DNA of 64,000 nt from Tropicimonas isoalkanivorans (GCF_900112335.1 NZ_FOLG01000005.1:124001-188000), one strand, 5' to 3'; shown: positions 8,597 through 18,885, counted from the stretch's first letter. Notes: generated by a model from the sequence alone, not told the origin. A program made the numbers and translations.

Positions 8597-9253
8597 TCAA
8601 CCTTCCGCCCGACGCCTGTGACGGCGGTAGACCTCGATCATCCAGCCAAGCATGAGCGCATTGAGCAGGTGCCACAGGAAATGCGTGCCAAGTGGGATCT
8701 GTCCGCACACGACCATGTCGGCCGAGCGGAAGGCCAGCGACACAACGAGCACGCCGGCGCCTACCGCCAGACCGCGGCTGGTGGCGGACGCGCGCCGCCG
8801 CAGGGCCAAAGCGTAGATGGCGATCAGCAGCGGGACGGGCCAATAGGCCGCCGAGATTGCGGTGAAGGGGTGGCGCAGGAACAGCGGGATGGTCACCGCG
8901 GCGAAAGGAACGAAGGCGGCCGTCGCAACCAGTGCCCACCCCAGTGGCAGGCCGAGGAAGTGCCGGTTCGCGGCAAAGAGGTAGAGCAGAATGAAAAGGC
9001 CGATCGGCACAGTGTCCGCCAAGCTGGCCCAGATCGCCGCGTGGGTGTGGAAGAGGTAGGAGCCGACACCGATGGCCGCCAATACGGCCACCATCGCGCG
9101 GGCCAGCGGCAACCGGTCCTCCCCCACCCTGCGCCACATCACCCAGGCCGCGAGCAGGAAAGCGAAGTTGGTCAGCGCGTTCACCGGCTCCGACCAGTAG
9201 GTAAAGTCGGTCCGCTCGCAATAGCCGTCCACCTGGCGCAGCAATCCTTCCAT
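8597..9253 (-). CDS. Ceramidase family (CREST-like) membrane protein
   Basis: A 218-residue protein with about seven hydrophobic helices. The N-terminal motif YCERTDFTYWSEPVNALTN matches the alkaline ceramidase / CREST superfamily signature (CE...EP-x-N). SYLFHTHA and THFLWHLLNA supply the conserved histidines thought to bind the active-site zinc. An in-frame ATG lies at 9257-9259, but GGGGAG abuts it; the ATG at 9251-9253 has that site at proper spacing and is preferred. The family hydrolyses amide bonds in sphingolipids or related lipids; the bacterial substrate is unknown. Confidence 0.8.
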   Translation of the reverse strand: MEGLLRQVDGYCERTDFTYWSEPVNALTNFAFLLAAWVMWRRVGEDRLPLARAMVAVLAAIGVGSYLFHTHAAIWASLADTVPIGLFILLYLFAANRHFLGLPLGWALVATAAFVPFAAVTIPLFLRHPFTAISAAYWPVPLLIAIYALALRRRASATSRGLAVGAGVLVVSLAFRSADMVVCGQIPLGTHFLWHLLNALMLGWMIEVYRRHRRRAEG

Positions 9254-9312
9254 TTTCATCTCCCCGGACTAGGCTTTCCCCGGGAAATGACGCGCAGATC
9301 GGGGAGAATCAA

Positions 9313-10005
9313 ATGAAGATCACGTGGCTCGGCCATTCCGGCTTCCGCATCGAAATCGCAGATCAGGTCTTGCTGGTCGATCCGTGGCTCACTGGCAATC
9401 CCGCCTTTCCCGAAGACCGCCGTGACGAGGCGGTGACGGGGGCGACGCACATTCTGCTGACCCATGGCCACGGGGATCATTCGGGCGACACGGTGGCGCT
9501 CGCTTCGGACCTTGGCATTCCCGTCGTCGGCATCTTCGACCTCATGTCCTACTGGGCCGAGCAGCGGGACCTGGAGACCATCGGCTTCAACAAGGGCGGC
9601 ACGGTGCGGCTCGGCGATGTCGAGGTGACCATGGTGAACGCGGTACATTCCTCGTCCATCAGCACCGATCACGGGCCGCTCTACTGTGGCGCGGAGGCCG
9701 GGTTCATGATCGCGGGCGAGGGCCATACGATCTATATCTCGGGCGACACCGACGTGATCGCCGACATGGGTGTGTTCAACGATCTCCATTCGCCGGATAT
9801 CGGCATCCTTTGCGCCGGCGGCCATTTCACGATGGACATGAAGCGCGCCGCCTATGCCGCGAAGACGTTCTTCGACTTCAAGGTCGTGATTCCCTGCCAT
9901 TACAAGACGTTCCCGGTGCTGGAGCAATCGGCGGACGCACTGGTCGAGGCACTGCCGGGCGTGGACGTTAAGGCGCCGGAGGTTCTGGAGACGATCGAGA
10001 TCTGA
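9313..10005 (+). CDS. UPF0173 metal-dependent hydrolase (metallo-beta-lactamase fold)
   Basis: A 230-residue soluble protein. The beginning MKITWLGHSGFRIEIADQ, the zinc motif THGHGDHSGD (H-x-H-x-D-H), the later NAVHSS, SGDTD and CHYKTFP are the UPF0173 signature and provide the complete dinuclear site. GGGGAG precedes the ATG by six bases. Substrate not established. It converges on tadA with eight bases between the stops. Confidence 0.95.
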   Translation: MKITWLGHSGFRIEIADQVLLVDPWLTGNPAFPEDRRDEAVTGATHILLTHGHGDHSGDTVALASDLGIPVVGIFDLMSYWAEQRDLETIGFNKGGTVRLGDVEVTMVNAVHSSSISTDHGPLYCGAEAGFMIAGEGHTIYISGDTDVIADMGVFNDLHSPDIGILCAGGHFTMDMKRAAYAAKTFFDFKVVIPCHYKTFPVLEQSADALVEALPGVDVKAPEVLETIEI

Positions 10006-10013
10006 GCCCCCGC

Positions 10014-10463
10014 TCAACGCCGTTCGGCAAAGAAGCCTTTCAACAGCCGCTCCGCCTCCGCGGCGCCGATTCCGTCGTAGACCTCCGGAACGTGGTGGGC
10101 CTGCGGGTGGCAGTATATCCGCGGCCCGCGCTCCACGCCGCCGGACTTGGGATCGGACGCGCCATAGTAGAGGCGCGCGATGCGGGCGGCGGAGATGATG
10201 GCCGCGCAGGCCGGGCACGGCTCTAGGGTGACGTAGAGTGAGTGGCCCGGAAGCCGCTCCGACCCGGCGGCAGCGCAGGCCGCCCGGATCGCCAGCACCT
10301 CGGCGTGCGCGGAAGGATCGCACAGCTCCCGCGTCCGGTTGCCGGCCCGCGCCACCACACGGCCACTCGGATCGACCACCACCGCACCCACCGGCACCTC
10401 GCCGCGCAGGGCGGCGGCGCGGGCCTCGGCAAGGGCTGTCTCCATGTGGCTGTTGAAGGTCAT
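10014..10463 (-). CDS. tadA: tRNA adenosine(34) deaminase
   Basis: A 149-residue zinc deaminase that converts A34 to inosine in tRNA-Arg(ACG). Zinc-site motifs are HAEVLAIRAA (His ligand and catalytic Glu) and PCPACAAI (two Cys ligands). DPKSGGVERG and a C-terminal LLKGFFAERR fit TadA. I start at the ATG at 10461-10463 because the protein then matches family length; further upstream codons have no ribosome site. It is divergent from rluB (62 bp between starts). Confidence 0.95.
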   Translation of the reverse strand: MTFNSHMETALAEARAAALRGEVPVGAVVVDPSGRVVARAGNRTRELCDPSAHAEVLAIRAACAAAGSERLPGHSLYVTLEPCPACAAIISAARIARLYYGASDPKSGGVERGPRIYCHPQAHHVPEVYDGIGAAEAERLLKGFFAERR

Positions 10464-10525
10464 GGGTCTCCCCTGCCCCGCGCGGGCGGGCTTGTCCAGT
10501 CCGCTGCGGCAGCGTATCGGGGGCC

Positions 10526-11320
10526 ATGACAGAGACATCCCAACCCCGCAAGGACGGCGAGCGCATCGCCAAGGTGATCGCCCGCGCCGGCCGCGCGTCC
10601 CGGCGCGAGGCGGAGAAGCTGATCGAGGCCGGCCGCGTAGCGGTGAACGGCAAGGTGATCGCGAGCCCCGCGCTCAATGTCACCCCGGCGGATCGGATCA
10701 CCGTGGACGGCACCCCCCTTGCCGAGGCCGAGCCGCCGCGCCTGTGGCTCTACCACAAGCCCGCTGGCCTCGTGACGACGATGAAGGACGAGAAGGGTCG
10801 CCCCACCGTTTTCGATGCCCTCCCCGACGACATGCCGCGCGTTGTCTCGGTGGGCCGGTTGGACCTCAACTCCGAGGGGCTGCTGCTGCTGACCAACGAC
10901 GGCGCGATCAAGCGGCGGCTGGAGCTGCCGTCGACGGGCTGGGTGCGCAAGTACCGGGTCCGGATGAAGGGCGCGCCGCAAGACGCCACGTTTGAGCCAT
11001 TGCGCAAGGGGCTTGAGATCGAGGGCGAGCGGTTCCAGCCGATGCAGGTGACACTCGACCGCCAGCAAGGCGCGAACGCCTGGGCGACGGTTGCGCTGCG
11101 CGAGGGCCGCAACCGCGAGATCCGCCGCGCAATGGAGGCCGTGGGGATGGCAGTCAACCGCCTGATCCGCGTGAGCTATGGCCCGTTTCAGCTGGGCGAC
11201 TTGAAACAGGGAGCGGTCGAGGAGATCAAGGGCCGGGTCTTGAGGGACCAGCTCGGCCTCGACAAGGACTTCCAGCCTGCGGCTGAAGAGAAAAAACGCC
11301 CCAAACGCCGCCGCCGCTAA
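10526..11320 (+). CDS. rluB: 23S rRNA pseudouridine synthase, RluB/RsuA family
   Basis: A 264-residue enzyme with an N-terminal S4 RNA-binding domain (ERIAKVIARAGRASRREAEKL) and a pseudouridine synthase domain with the catalytic-Asp motif VGRLDLNSEGLLLLTNDG. GRNREIRRAMEAVG near residue 195 is another family motif. The tail is very basic (EEKKRPKRRRR). The S4 plus long C-terminal form fits RluB (U2605 of 23S rRNA) better than RluE/RluF, but subfamily assignment is by appearance only. Confidence 0.92.
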   Translation: MTETSQPRKDGERIAKVIARAGRASRREAEKLIEAGRVAVNGKVIASPALNVTPADRITVDGTPLAEAEPPRLWLYHKPAGLVTTMKDEKGRPTVFDALPDDMPRVVSVGRLDLNSEGLLLLTNDGAIKRRLELPSTGWVRKYRVRMKGAPQDATFEPLRKGLEIEGERFQPMQVTLDRQQGANAWATVALREGRNREIRRAMEAVGMAVNRLIRVSYGPFQLGDLKQGAVEEIKGRVLRDQLGLDKDFQPAAEEKKRPKRRRR

Positions 11321-11401
11321 ACGACCTCCAGTCTGTAATATCACTGCCGGCTGCGCCACGATTTTTCGGCCTGAAAATCGCCTGCGCGGGTGGAGTGCGC
11401 A

Positions 11402-12156
11402 CTATCGGCAGGTCAGCGCGTCTTGAAATGCGCCCGGACCGGCCGGACCCAAATCGCGGGCGATGAGCTGGCCGCCCCGCAGGCGGACTGCCAGGACCCG
11501 CGACCAGTCTGCCGAGGCGAGGACCATTTCCGGCCCGGTGTCACACGTCCGCAAACCGCCTGAAATCTCGCGCTCCCCGATCCTGTGGTTGGTGAACCCG
11601 TCCGCTGCCGCCACCTGCACCAGCTGCCCGTCCCGGTAGCGCCACACCCGCAGCACCTTTGCCAGGTGCGGCCGGTCAATGTAGGCGAGTTCGACCCAGC
11701 CGTCGCCGTCCAGATCCGCCGCGCCGACTGGCGCCAGCCAGCGGTGGCGCCGCCCGATGAAGGGCGTCCCCACCACGCGTCCGTCCGAAAGATCGAAGAC
11801 CGCCAGTTGCGCCCCATGTTGCGCGTCGGAGATCACCAGAACGATCTCCGGCGGCCCGTCCCCGTCGAGGTGCACGACCCGCGGCGCGATATCCTCGATG
11901 ATCCGCCCGGCCGGCATCGCCAGCACGACCGCGTCGTCCGTATGGCCGAGCCGCTCCTGCCCCACCGGCCCCAGAACGACCCGCAACCTGTTCCACTCCG
12001 GCGTGCCGCCAAGCACGTCATGTCCGTAGGAGGGACGCGTGGGCGAATGGCGCTCGAAGCAGGCCCGCTTCACCCAGTTGCCGTCCCCCGGCGCGCACGC
12101 ATCGGCCACTGCCTCTGTCGCCATCAGCGCCAGCAGACAGAGTGCCGCGCGCCACA

Positions 12157-12157
<1 letters not shown>
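11402..12157 (-). CDS. Secreted FG-GAP/VCBS repeat protein
   Basis: A 251-residue exported protein with an N-terminal signal peptide (MWRAALCLLALMATEAVADA). The mature part carries repeated acidic turns VVHLDGDGPPEIVL and AADLDGDGWVELAYID, the D-x-D-x-D-G-x-x-E/D loops of FG-GAP (integrin-like beta-propeller) repeats that bind calcium. Four cysteines may form disulfides. Its ATG overlaps the ferredoxin stop (TGATG), so the two are translationally coupled despite different compartments. Role unknown. Confidence 0.85.
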
Positions 12158-13560
<1,403 letters not shown>

Positions 13561-13804
13561 GCACGATCCCGGCCGCCCGTCAGGGGAACCGCCAGCCAAC
13601 TCCGTGCCGGTGCCGCCCCGTTAAGACCCGCAGCCCGTCACGGCAACCAGACTCCCAAAAGAGTGTTGTTCAAAAACGCACACGTAAGAGGTCATTTTCA
13701 GTTCATTGATGATTTCTCGCACATGGCCATTTTCTCTTTCACACACGGCGCAAGACGCCAAAGAGAAAACGAAAGTCCTTGGAACTTTCTGGAAAGGTTA
13801 AGAA

Positions 13805-14347
13805 ATGAAACGCTTTGCTCTCACCACCGCCATCGTTCTCGGCCTTGCGGCCCCCGCTCTGGCAAACGAGCAACTGGCCAACAATGCGGGCGTCGAGCCC
13901 GGGGTCTATTCCACCAGCGAACTCGTGCAGATCATCGACGCGCAACGGCACGGCAACTGGTCCCGCGTCCACGCTGTCGAGAACCGCACAGCCGCTGCCT
14001 ACGACGATAACGATCGGACCTCTGCCGGCCATCTTCAACTGGCGCGTTCGGCTGGCGTGAGCCCTTCGGACTACGCGACGTCCGACGTCGTCAAGCTTCG
14101 TTCGGCCCGTGCCAACGGCGACTACAGCACTGCCCGGTTCATCGAGACGTCGTCCGACGACAGCGTTGCCGGCTCGACCATGTCTTCGAAAGGTGCACGC
14201 CAATCCCAGGGCCACGTGCAACTGGCGCGCTCGCTCGGCGTAAACCCGGCGGACTTCACGACCAACGAACTGGCCCTGCTCCGTGCCGCGGTCGAGGACA
14301 ACAACCAGTCCCGCATCGACCTCATCCTGGCCCGGGCGGGCTCGTGA
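13805..14347 (+). CDS. Secreted protein with three internal repeats
   Basis: A 180-residue protein with a clean signal peptide (MKRFALTTAIVLGLAAPALA). The mature part consists of three roughly 55-60-residue repeats, starting at about residues 22, 78 and 136. Each carries a core of the form Q-L-A-x-(S/N)-x-G-V-x-P-x-x-(Y/F)-x-T-x-(E/D)-(L/V): compare LANNAGVEPGVYSTSEL, LARSAGVSPSDYATSDV and LARSLGVNPADFTTNEL. There are no cysteines or enzyme motifs. AAGG precedes the ATG by a few bases, and a strong terminator follows, so it is a single-gene unit with its own promoter in the 245-bp gap upstream. Family unrecognised; possibly a periplasmic binding or envelope-stress protein. Confidence 0.8.
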   Translation: MKRFALTTAIVLGLAAPALANEQLANNAGVEPGVYSTSELVQIIDAQRHGNWSRVHAVENRTAAAYDDNDRTSAGHLQLARSAGVSPSDYATSDVVKLRSARANGDYSTARFIETSSDDSVAGSTMSSKGARQSQGHVQLARSLGVNPADFTTNELALLRAAVEDNNQSRIDLILARAGS

Positions 14348-14380
14348 TCGAGGCCGACATGGCTTAGGCTCAATATGAAA

Positions 14381-14412
14381 GGGCGCCGGTGATCTCCACC
14401 GGCGCCCCTTTT
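14381..14412. terminator. Rho-independent terminator
   Basis: GGGCGCCGGT and ACCGGCGCCC form a 10-bp GC stem around GATCTCC, followed by CTTTT on the plus strand; an A-rich run on the other side allows action on the minus strand too. It separates the three-repeat gene from the convergent degP. Confidence 0.85.
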
Positions 14413-14435
14413 CCGACACGGTTGATCAGGTGCCG

Positions 14436-15929
14436 TTATTCTTCGACGTTCAACGCAACGAAGCGCGGCTCGCCGGCACGACGGATCAGCATCAGGATCG
14501 ACTTCCGACCCGCGTCCCGCGCCTCGGAAATGCGGTCTTCCAGATCCTCGACGGTCGCCACTTCGGCCTGCCCGGCCTGGGTAATGACATCACCGGACCG
14601 AAGGCCCTTCTCAAACGCTTCGCTGGCCTCGTCGACTTCCTTGACGACCAAACCGGTGGCGCCGTCGCCAAGGTTCATCTGTTCGGCCAGGTCCGGCGTC
14701 ACGGCGGTCACGGTCAAGCCGAGGATGTCGGCGTCCTGAGGCTCTTCGGCGTCCTTCTGGATCGTCGCCGGAACGGCGCCTTCGGCAACTTCACGGCGGC
14801 CGAGCGTCACGAGCAGCGTTTCCGTTTTGCCATCGCGGAATACGGTCATACGCACCGACTTGCCGACCTCGGAATTGCCAACCTGCCGAACGAGGCTGCG
14901 CGTGTCTTCGACTTCCGTACCGTCGAAGCTCAGGATCACGTCACCGGACTGGACTCCGGCTTCCTCCGCCGGGCCCTCGGGCACATCGGTCACCAGCGCG
15001 CCACGTGCCTCCTCCATGCCGATGGCATCGGCAACATCGTCGGTCACGTCCTGGATGCGCACACCAAGCCAGCCGCGACGCGTTTCACCGTATTCCTTGA
15101 GCTGGCCGATCACGTTCTGGGCCACCCGGCTCGACATGGCGAAGCCGATACCGATGGAGCCGCCGTTGGGCGACAGGATCGCGGTGTTGATACCGATAAC
15201 CTGGCCGTCCATGTTGAACAGCGGGCCGCCGGAATTGCCGCGGTTGATGGCGGCGTCGGTCTGGATGTAGTCGTCGTAGCTGCCCGACAGAGCCCGCCCG
15301 CGGGCGGACACGATCCCGGCCGAGATCGAGAAGCCCTGGCCTAGCGGGTTGCCCATCGCGAGAACCCAGTCGCCCACCTTGGACTCATCGGAGTTGCCCC
15401 ACGGAACGAAGGGGAGGGGTTCGTCGGACTCGACCTTCAGCAGGGCAAGGTCCGTGTTCGGGTCGGTTCCGACCACCTCCGCAACCAGCTCTTCGCCAGA
15501 GTAGAACTCGATGGTGATCTCGTCGGCCTTTTCAATCACGTGGTTGTTCGTGACGATGAAGCCGTCCTCGGAGATCACGAACCCCGAGCCGAGCGCCGAA
15601 GACCGGCGCGGACGCTGCGGCGCCTCGCCTGGGCCGTTGCGCTCCATGAAGTCACGGAAGAAGTCCTCGAACGGCGAGCCCTCGGGCACGATCGGCCCCT
15701 CGCCGTGCGGATCGCCCACCGTGGCAACCATGGTCGAGGTGGTGATGTTCACGACGGCCGGGCTGACCTTCTCAGCCAGGTCGGAAAAACTCTCTGGCGC
15801 AGCACGGGCGTGAGCGCCGAGCGTCTGGGCGATCAACATCGCCAATCCAAGCAGGGCCGCCGCAGCGACGCGGTGAAGAGACGCCCGCCGATGGTCCTGA
15901 TAAGGAAGGGAAATTGCTTGCGAAGTCAC
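14436..15929 (-). CDS. degP: Periplasmic serine protease/chaperone, DegP/HtrA (Do) family
   Basis: A 497-residue envelope-stress protease. The N-terminus has a basic region then a hydrophobic stretch (about 20-45, ending AHARA). The catalytic triad is His130 (TNNHVIE), Asp160 (PNTDLALLK) and Ser233 (RGNSGGPL). Two PDZ domains follow, about 290-375 and 410-490. The start is a GTG at 15927-15929 with AAGGA eight bases upstream; ATG options upstream are not better. It closes the rpiA-gor-hflK-hflC-DUF2065-degP run, consistent with joint quality control of membrane and periplasmic proteins. Confidence 0.95.
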   Translation of the reverse strand: MTSQAISLPYQDHRRASLHRVAAAALLGLAMLIAQTLGAHARAAPESFSDLAEKVSPAVVNITTSTMVATVGDPHGEGPIVPEGSPFEDFFRDFMERNGPGEAPQRPRRSSALGSGFVISEDGFIVTNNHVIEKADEITIEFYSGEELVAEVVGTDPNTDLALLKVESDEPLPFVPWGNSDESKVGDWVLAMGNPLGQGFSISAGIVSARGRALSGSYDDYIQTDAAINRGNSGGPLFNMDGQVIGINTAILSPNGGSIGIGFAMSSRVAQNVIGQLKEYGETRRGWLGVRIQDVTDDVADAIGMEEARGALVTDVPEGPAEEAGVQSGDVILSFDGTEVEDTRSLVRQVGNSEVGKSVRMTVFRDGKTETLLVTLGRREVAEGAVPATIQKDAEEPQDADILGLTVTAVTPDLAEQMNLGDGATGLVVKEVDEASEAFEKGLRSGDVITQAGQAEVATVEDLEDRISEARDAGRKSILMLIRRAGEPRFVALNVEE

Positions 15930-16317
15930 TCGATATTCCTTCTTTTCCTGGTGACCCGCCCCGGTAATGGGCGGCTTGCACAGAGCGGCGCAGGGGGCGC
16001 TCCTCCTGGCGCATAAATTTCTAGATCGGGAACGGAACAGCAACTCAAAGTCCCGTCGCGATCCGTCACGAGCGTGTGACGCGGTGCGTGATCGAAACTT
16101 CGGCGCCGTTACGCCCCCCGGTACAGGTCAAGTGTCTCAGTGTGCGGACGCGTGCGCAAGGGTAAGCTAATGGGGCGGCTGCACGTCTACTGCCCCGCCT
16201 TCGCGGGCTCGCGCCGCACGGCACAGTGGCACGATAGGTTTGAACGGTAAGTGAATGGATACCGGTCCCGTGCGGGCTCCGCAACGGAAGCAGGCATGTC
16301 GCGGGGTCGGTGGCCGG
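15930..16317. other. Gene-free stretch between DUF2065 and degP
   Basis: About 390 bp without a convincing reading frame. It should carry the independent degP promoter, since degP is induced under stress separately from hflKC. I see no RNA gene. A short inverted repeat (CCGGTCCCGTGCGGG region near 16262) may help end the hflKC transcript but lacks a clear U-run. Confidence 0.5.
16022..16050 (-). promoter_or_regulatory. Candidate heat-shock (RpoH-type) promoter of degP
   Basis: On the minus strand CTTTGAGT (16043-16050) and CCCGATCTA (16022-16030) are separated by 12 bases. This resembles the sigma-32 pattern CTTGAA-N13-CCCCATnT with one mismatch in the -10 core. It would give a leader of about 85 nt before degP. 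Confidence 0.35.
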
Positions 16318-16512
16318 TCAGGCGCCCAGCATCGCGGCAAGCCAAAGGAGTATGGCGCCCGTGGTGACCGCCAGCCCCCCCAGAAGTCGCCGTGTTTCCA
16401 CCGGAAATTCCTCAAGCAGCCTCAGGATGTCCTCGAGCCGCGAAGGGGCCAGCACAAGTACCAGCCCCTCCAGAATGCATACCAGCCCGAGCGCCAGGAT
16501 AAGCATCGCCAT
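16318..16512 (-). CDS. DUF2065 family membrane protein (YjeT-like)
   Basis: A 64-residue protein with two hydrophobic helices: MLILALGLVCILEGLVLVLAP and a C-terminal LLGGLAVTTGAILLWLAAML, separated by a short amphipathic stretch. This is the DUF2065/YjeT pattern, often next to hflC. The ATG at 16510-16512 overlaps the hflC stop (TGATG). A regulatory role for the HflKC complex is a guess from context. Confidence 0.88.
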   Translation of the reverse strand: MAMLILALGLVCILEGLVLVLAPSRLEDILRLLEEFPVETRRLLGGLAVTTGAILLWLAAMLGA

Positions 16513-17738
16513 CACTCGGTCACGGGCGCAGTCTGGTCGCTGGTGGCCGGCGGCTGCGACGCCGCCTGTGCACCCGTTTCGCCCGACGCATCTGTGCCGG
16601 ACCTGGCGTCCGTTGCGTCCGTCGTCTCAGCGGGTGCCGCAGCCTCCGCTGGATCGGACGGCGCGGCGCTTGCCGGCTCATCGGCGGTCGCCGCACCAGT
16701 CGACTCAGAAGACACGTCCGCCGATGCAGGGTCTGCCGGTTCGGACGGATCAGCCATGTCCGAAGCTCCCATGTCTTCATTCGACGCGGAACCCTCGGTG
16801 GACTCGGGGCTGCTCTGGGTGTCCGGCACGCCGGCGGCACTCGGCACCAGCGCCGTCCCGGACCCGAGCGCTCCGCCGAAGTACTCGAAGAACTCGCTAT
16901 CCGGCGCGATGACGAGCGAAGAGTTTTCCCCCTTCAGCGCAGCTTCGTAGGCCGAAAGCGACCGGAAGAAGGCGAAGAAGTTGGGGTCCGCCCCGAAGGC
17001 GTCTGCGTAGATCGTGGTACGTGTGGCGTCAGCCTCACCACGGACGATCTCGGCTTCCTTGCGGGCGTCGGAAACAAGCTCCACAACCGTCCGGTCGGCC
17101 TGGGCGCGAACCCGCTGCGCGGCCTCGTTACCGCGGGCGATCTCGTCCGCCGCTTCCCGCTCCCGCTCCGCGCGCATCCGCTCGAAGGTGGCGTTCAGGT
17201 TCTGCTCCGGCAGGTTGGTCTGCTTGAGCCGCACGTCCACCACATCAAGCCCCAGCGACAGCGCCTCAGCGCGGCTCTGGTCACGGATGCGGTTCATCAA
17301 GATGCGACGATCTTCGGAGAGGATCGTGTCGGATGTCACCTGATCGGCACCCAGAACTTCACGGATCTGCGCATTCAGGATGCCCGACAACCGGCTTTCG
17401 GCTTGCGGCAGCCCGCCGCCTCCGACGGCCTGACGGAACCGAACCACGTCAGCGATCCGGTACCGGGCGAAGGCGTCGACCACGAGTCGGCGGTCATCCG
17501 ACGGCGTTACCTCGATCGTGTCCGTATCGAGCGCCAGGATCCGGTCGTCATACCGCACCACTTCCTGAATCAGCGGCACTTTAAAGGCGAGCCCCGGCTC
17601 TTCCTTGACCCGCTTGATCTGACCGAACTGTAGGACAAGCGCCTTCTCGCGTTCGTCGACGATGAAGATCGAACTCATCAGAAGGACCAGAGCGATGACG
17701 GCCGCGATCAGCGGCACAACGTAGGATGGCCTGTTCAT
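16512..17738 (-). CDS. hflC: HflC, regulator of FtsH protease, with acidic C-terminal extension
   Basis: A 408-residue SPFH/band 7 membrane protein. One N-terminal transmembrane helix (about 7-27) is followed by the SPFH domain (VDEREKALVLQFGQI onward) and a coiled-coil stretch (MRAEREREAADEIARGNEAA). The canonical protein ends near PDSEFFEYFG (about residue 287). The remaining 115 or so residues are low complexity, rich in Ala, Ser, Glu, Asp, Pro and Thr, absent from E. coli HflC. HflC with HflK forms a periplasm-facing cage around FtsH. The gene starts two bases after the hflK stop. Confidence 0.95.
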   Translation of the reverse strand: MNRPSYVVPLIAAVIALVLLMSSIFIVDEREKALVLQFGQIKRVKEEPGLAFKVPLIQEVVRYDDRILALDTDTIEVTPSDDRRLVVDAFARYRIADVVRFRQAVGGGGLPQAESRLSGILNAQIREVLGADQVTSDTILSEDRRILMNRIRDQSRAEALSLGLDVVDVRLKQTNLPEQNLNATFERMRAEREREAADEIARGNEAAQRVRAQADRTVVELVSDARKEAEIVRGEADATRTTIYADAFGADPNFFAFFRSLSAYEAALKGENSSLVIAPDSEFFEYFGGALGSGTALVPSAAGVPDTQSSPESTEGSASNEDMGASDMADPSEPADPASADVSSESTGAATADEPASAAPSDPAEAAAPAETTDATDARSGTDASGETGAQAASQPPATSDQTAPVTE

Positions 17739-17739
17739 C

Positions 17740-18885
17740 TCAGTTCGCCTCCTGCTGCGTGTCGCCGGAGCGGCGCAGTTCGTTCAGGGGCAGATAGGGA
17801 ACAACGCCCTGCCCGCCCCCGGTGTCCTCGATGATGACCTTGTCAACATCGCCCAGCACCTTTTCCATCGTTTCGAGGTAGAGCCGCTTGCGCGTGACTT
17901 CCGGCGCTTTGCGGTATTCTTCCAGAACCGCGCTGAATCGACTGGCGGAACCCTCGGCCTCGTTCACGACGCGGGCGCGATACCCCTCGGCTTCTTCCAG
18001 CACCTGCGCAGCCTCACCGCGCGCACCGGCGAGAACCCGGTTGGCATAGGCGTCAGCCTGCCGTTCCAGCCGGTCGCGTTCCTGTTCGGCGGCCTGCACT
18101 TCGCGGAAGGCGTCGATCACCTCGCGCGGCGGGTCGGCCTTGTCCAAGTTGACGCGAACGATGTTGATGCCGCTGTTGTAGGTGTCCAGCGTGCCCTGGA
18201 TGGATGCCTTCACCCCCTCGGCAATGACCCCCCGGTCACGGTTCAGGATCGGCGCCAGGTCGGAGGCCGCGATAATCTCGCGCATGGCGGATTCAGACAC
18301 AGCGCGAACGGTGTCGCGCCCATCGCGCAGGTTGAACAGAAACTTGGCCGGATCGGAGATATTCCACACCACCTGGAAGTCGATATCCACGATGTTCGCA
18401 TCGGTCGTCAGCATCAGCCCGGCATCGCCGTCGCGGGAAGAGAAGGCCTCGCCGATGTCTTCGGTGCGTTCGGTGGTGGTCGCGATGACCTCCTTGCTTA
18501 CCAGCGGCCACCAGGCGAAATGCGGTCCGTCGTCGGTGGTCCGGTAGTAGCTGCCAAGAAACAGCTCCACGCCCTGCTCTTCCGGCTTGACGGTGTAGAA
18601 CGACACCCAGAGCCACAGAAGGATCAGAACCCCGCCGCCGATCAGAAACGTGCTGCGGTTAAACTGGAAGCCTCCGCCCCCCGGCCGGCCGGGTTCCTTT
18701 GGGCCGCCGCGCCCGCCCATGAGCACCCGGAGCTGCTCCTGACCCTTCTTTACGATTTCGTCGATTTCGGGAATCTGGCCGCCGCCCTCGCCCGGGCGTC
18801 TCCCGCCCCCGCCGCGATTGCCGCCGCCCTGCTGGCCGCCGCCTCCGGAGCCACCGCCCCAGGGTCCGCCGCTGTTTCCTGCCAT
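17740..18885 (-). CDS. hflK: HflK, regulator of FtsH protease
   Basis: A 381-residue partner of HflC. The N-terminal 75 residues are extremely glycine-rich (GGPWGGGSGGGGQQGGG), typical of HflK. A transmembrane helix lies at about 77-97 (FLIGGGVLILLWLWVSFYTV), then the SPFH domain (EEQGVELFLGSYYRTTDDG) and a coiled-coil rich in Arg/Glu/Ala (QERDRLERQADAYANRVLAG). Together with HflC it restrains FtsH at the inner membrane. First gene of the hflKC pair, 88 bp after gor. Confidence 0.96.
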   Translation of the reverse strand: MAGNSGGPWGGGSGGGGQQGGGNRGGGGRRPGEGGGQIPEIDEIVKKGQEQLRVLMGGRGGPKEPGRPGGGGFQFNRSTFLIGGGVLILLWLWVSFYTVKPEEQGVELFLGSYYRTTDDGPHFAWWPLVSKEVIATTTERTEDIGEAFSSRDGDAGLMLTTDANIVDIDFQVVWNISDPAKFLFNLRDGRDTVRAVSESAMREIIAASDLAPILNRDRGVIAEGVKASIQGTLDTYNSGINIVRVNLDKADPPREVIDAFREVQAAEQERDRLERQADAYANRVLAGARGEAAQVLEEAEGYRARVVNEAEGSASRFSAVLEEYRKAPEVTRKRLYLETMEKVLGDVDKVIIEDTGGGQGVVPYLPLNELRRSGDTQQEAN

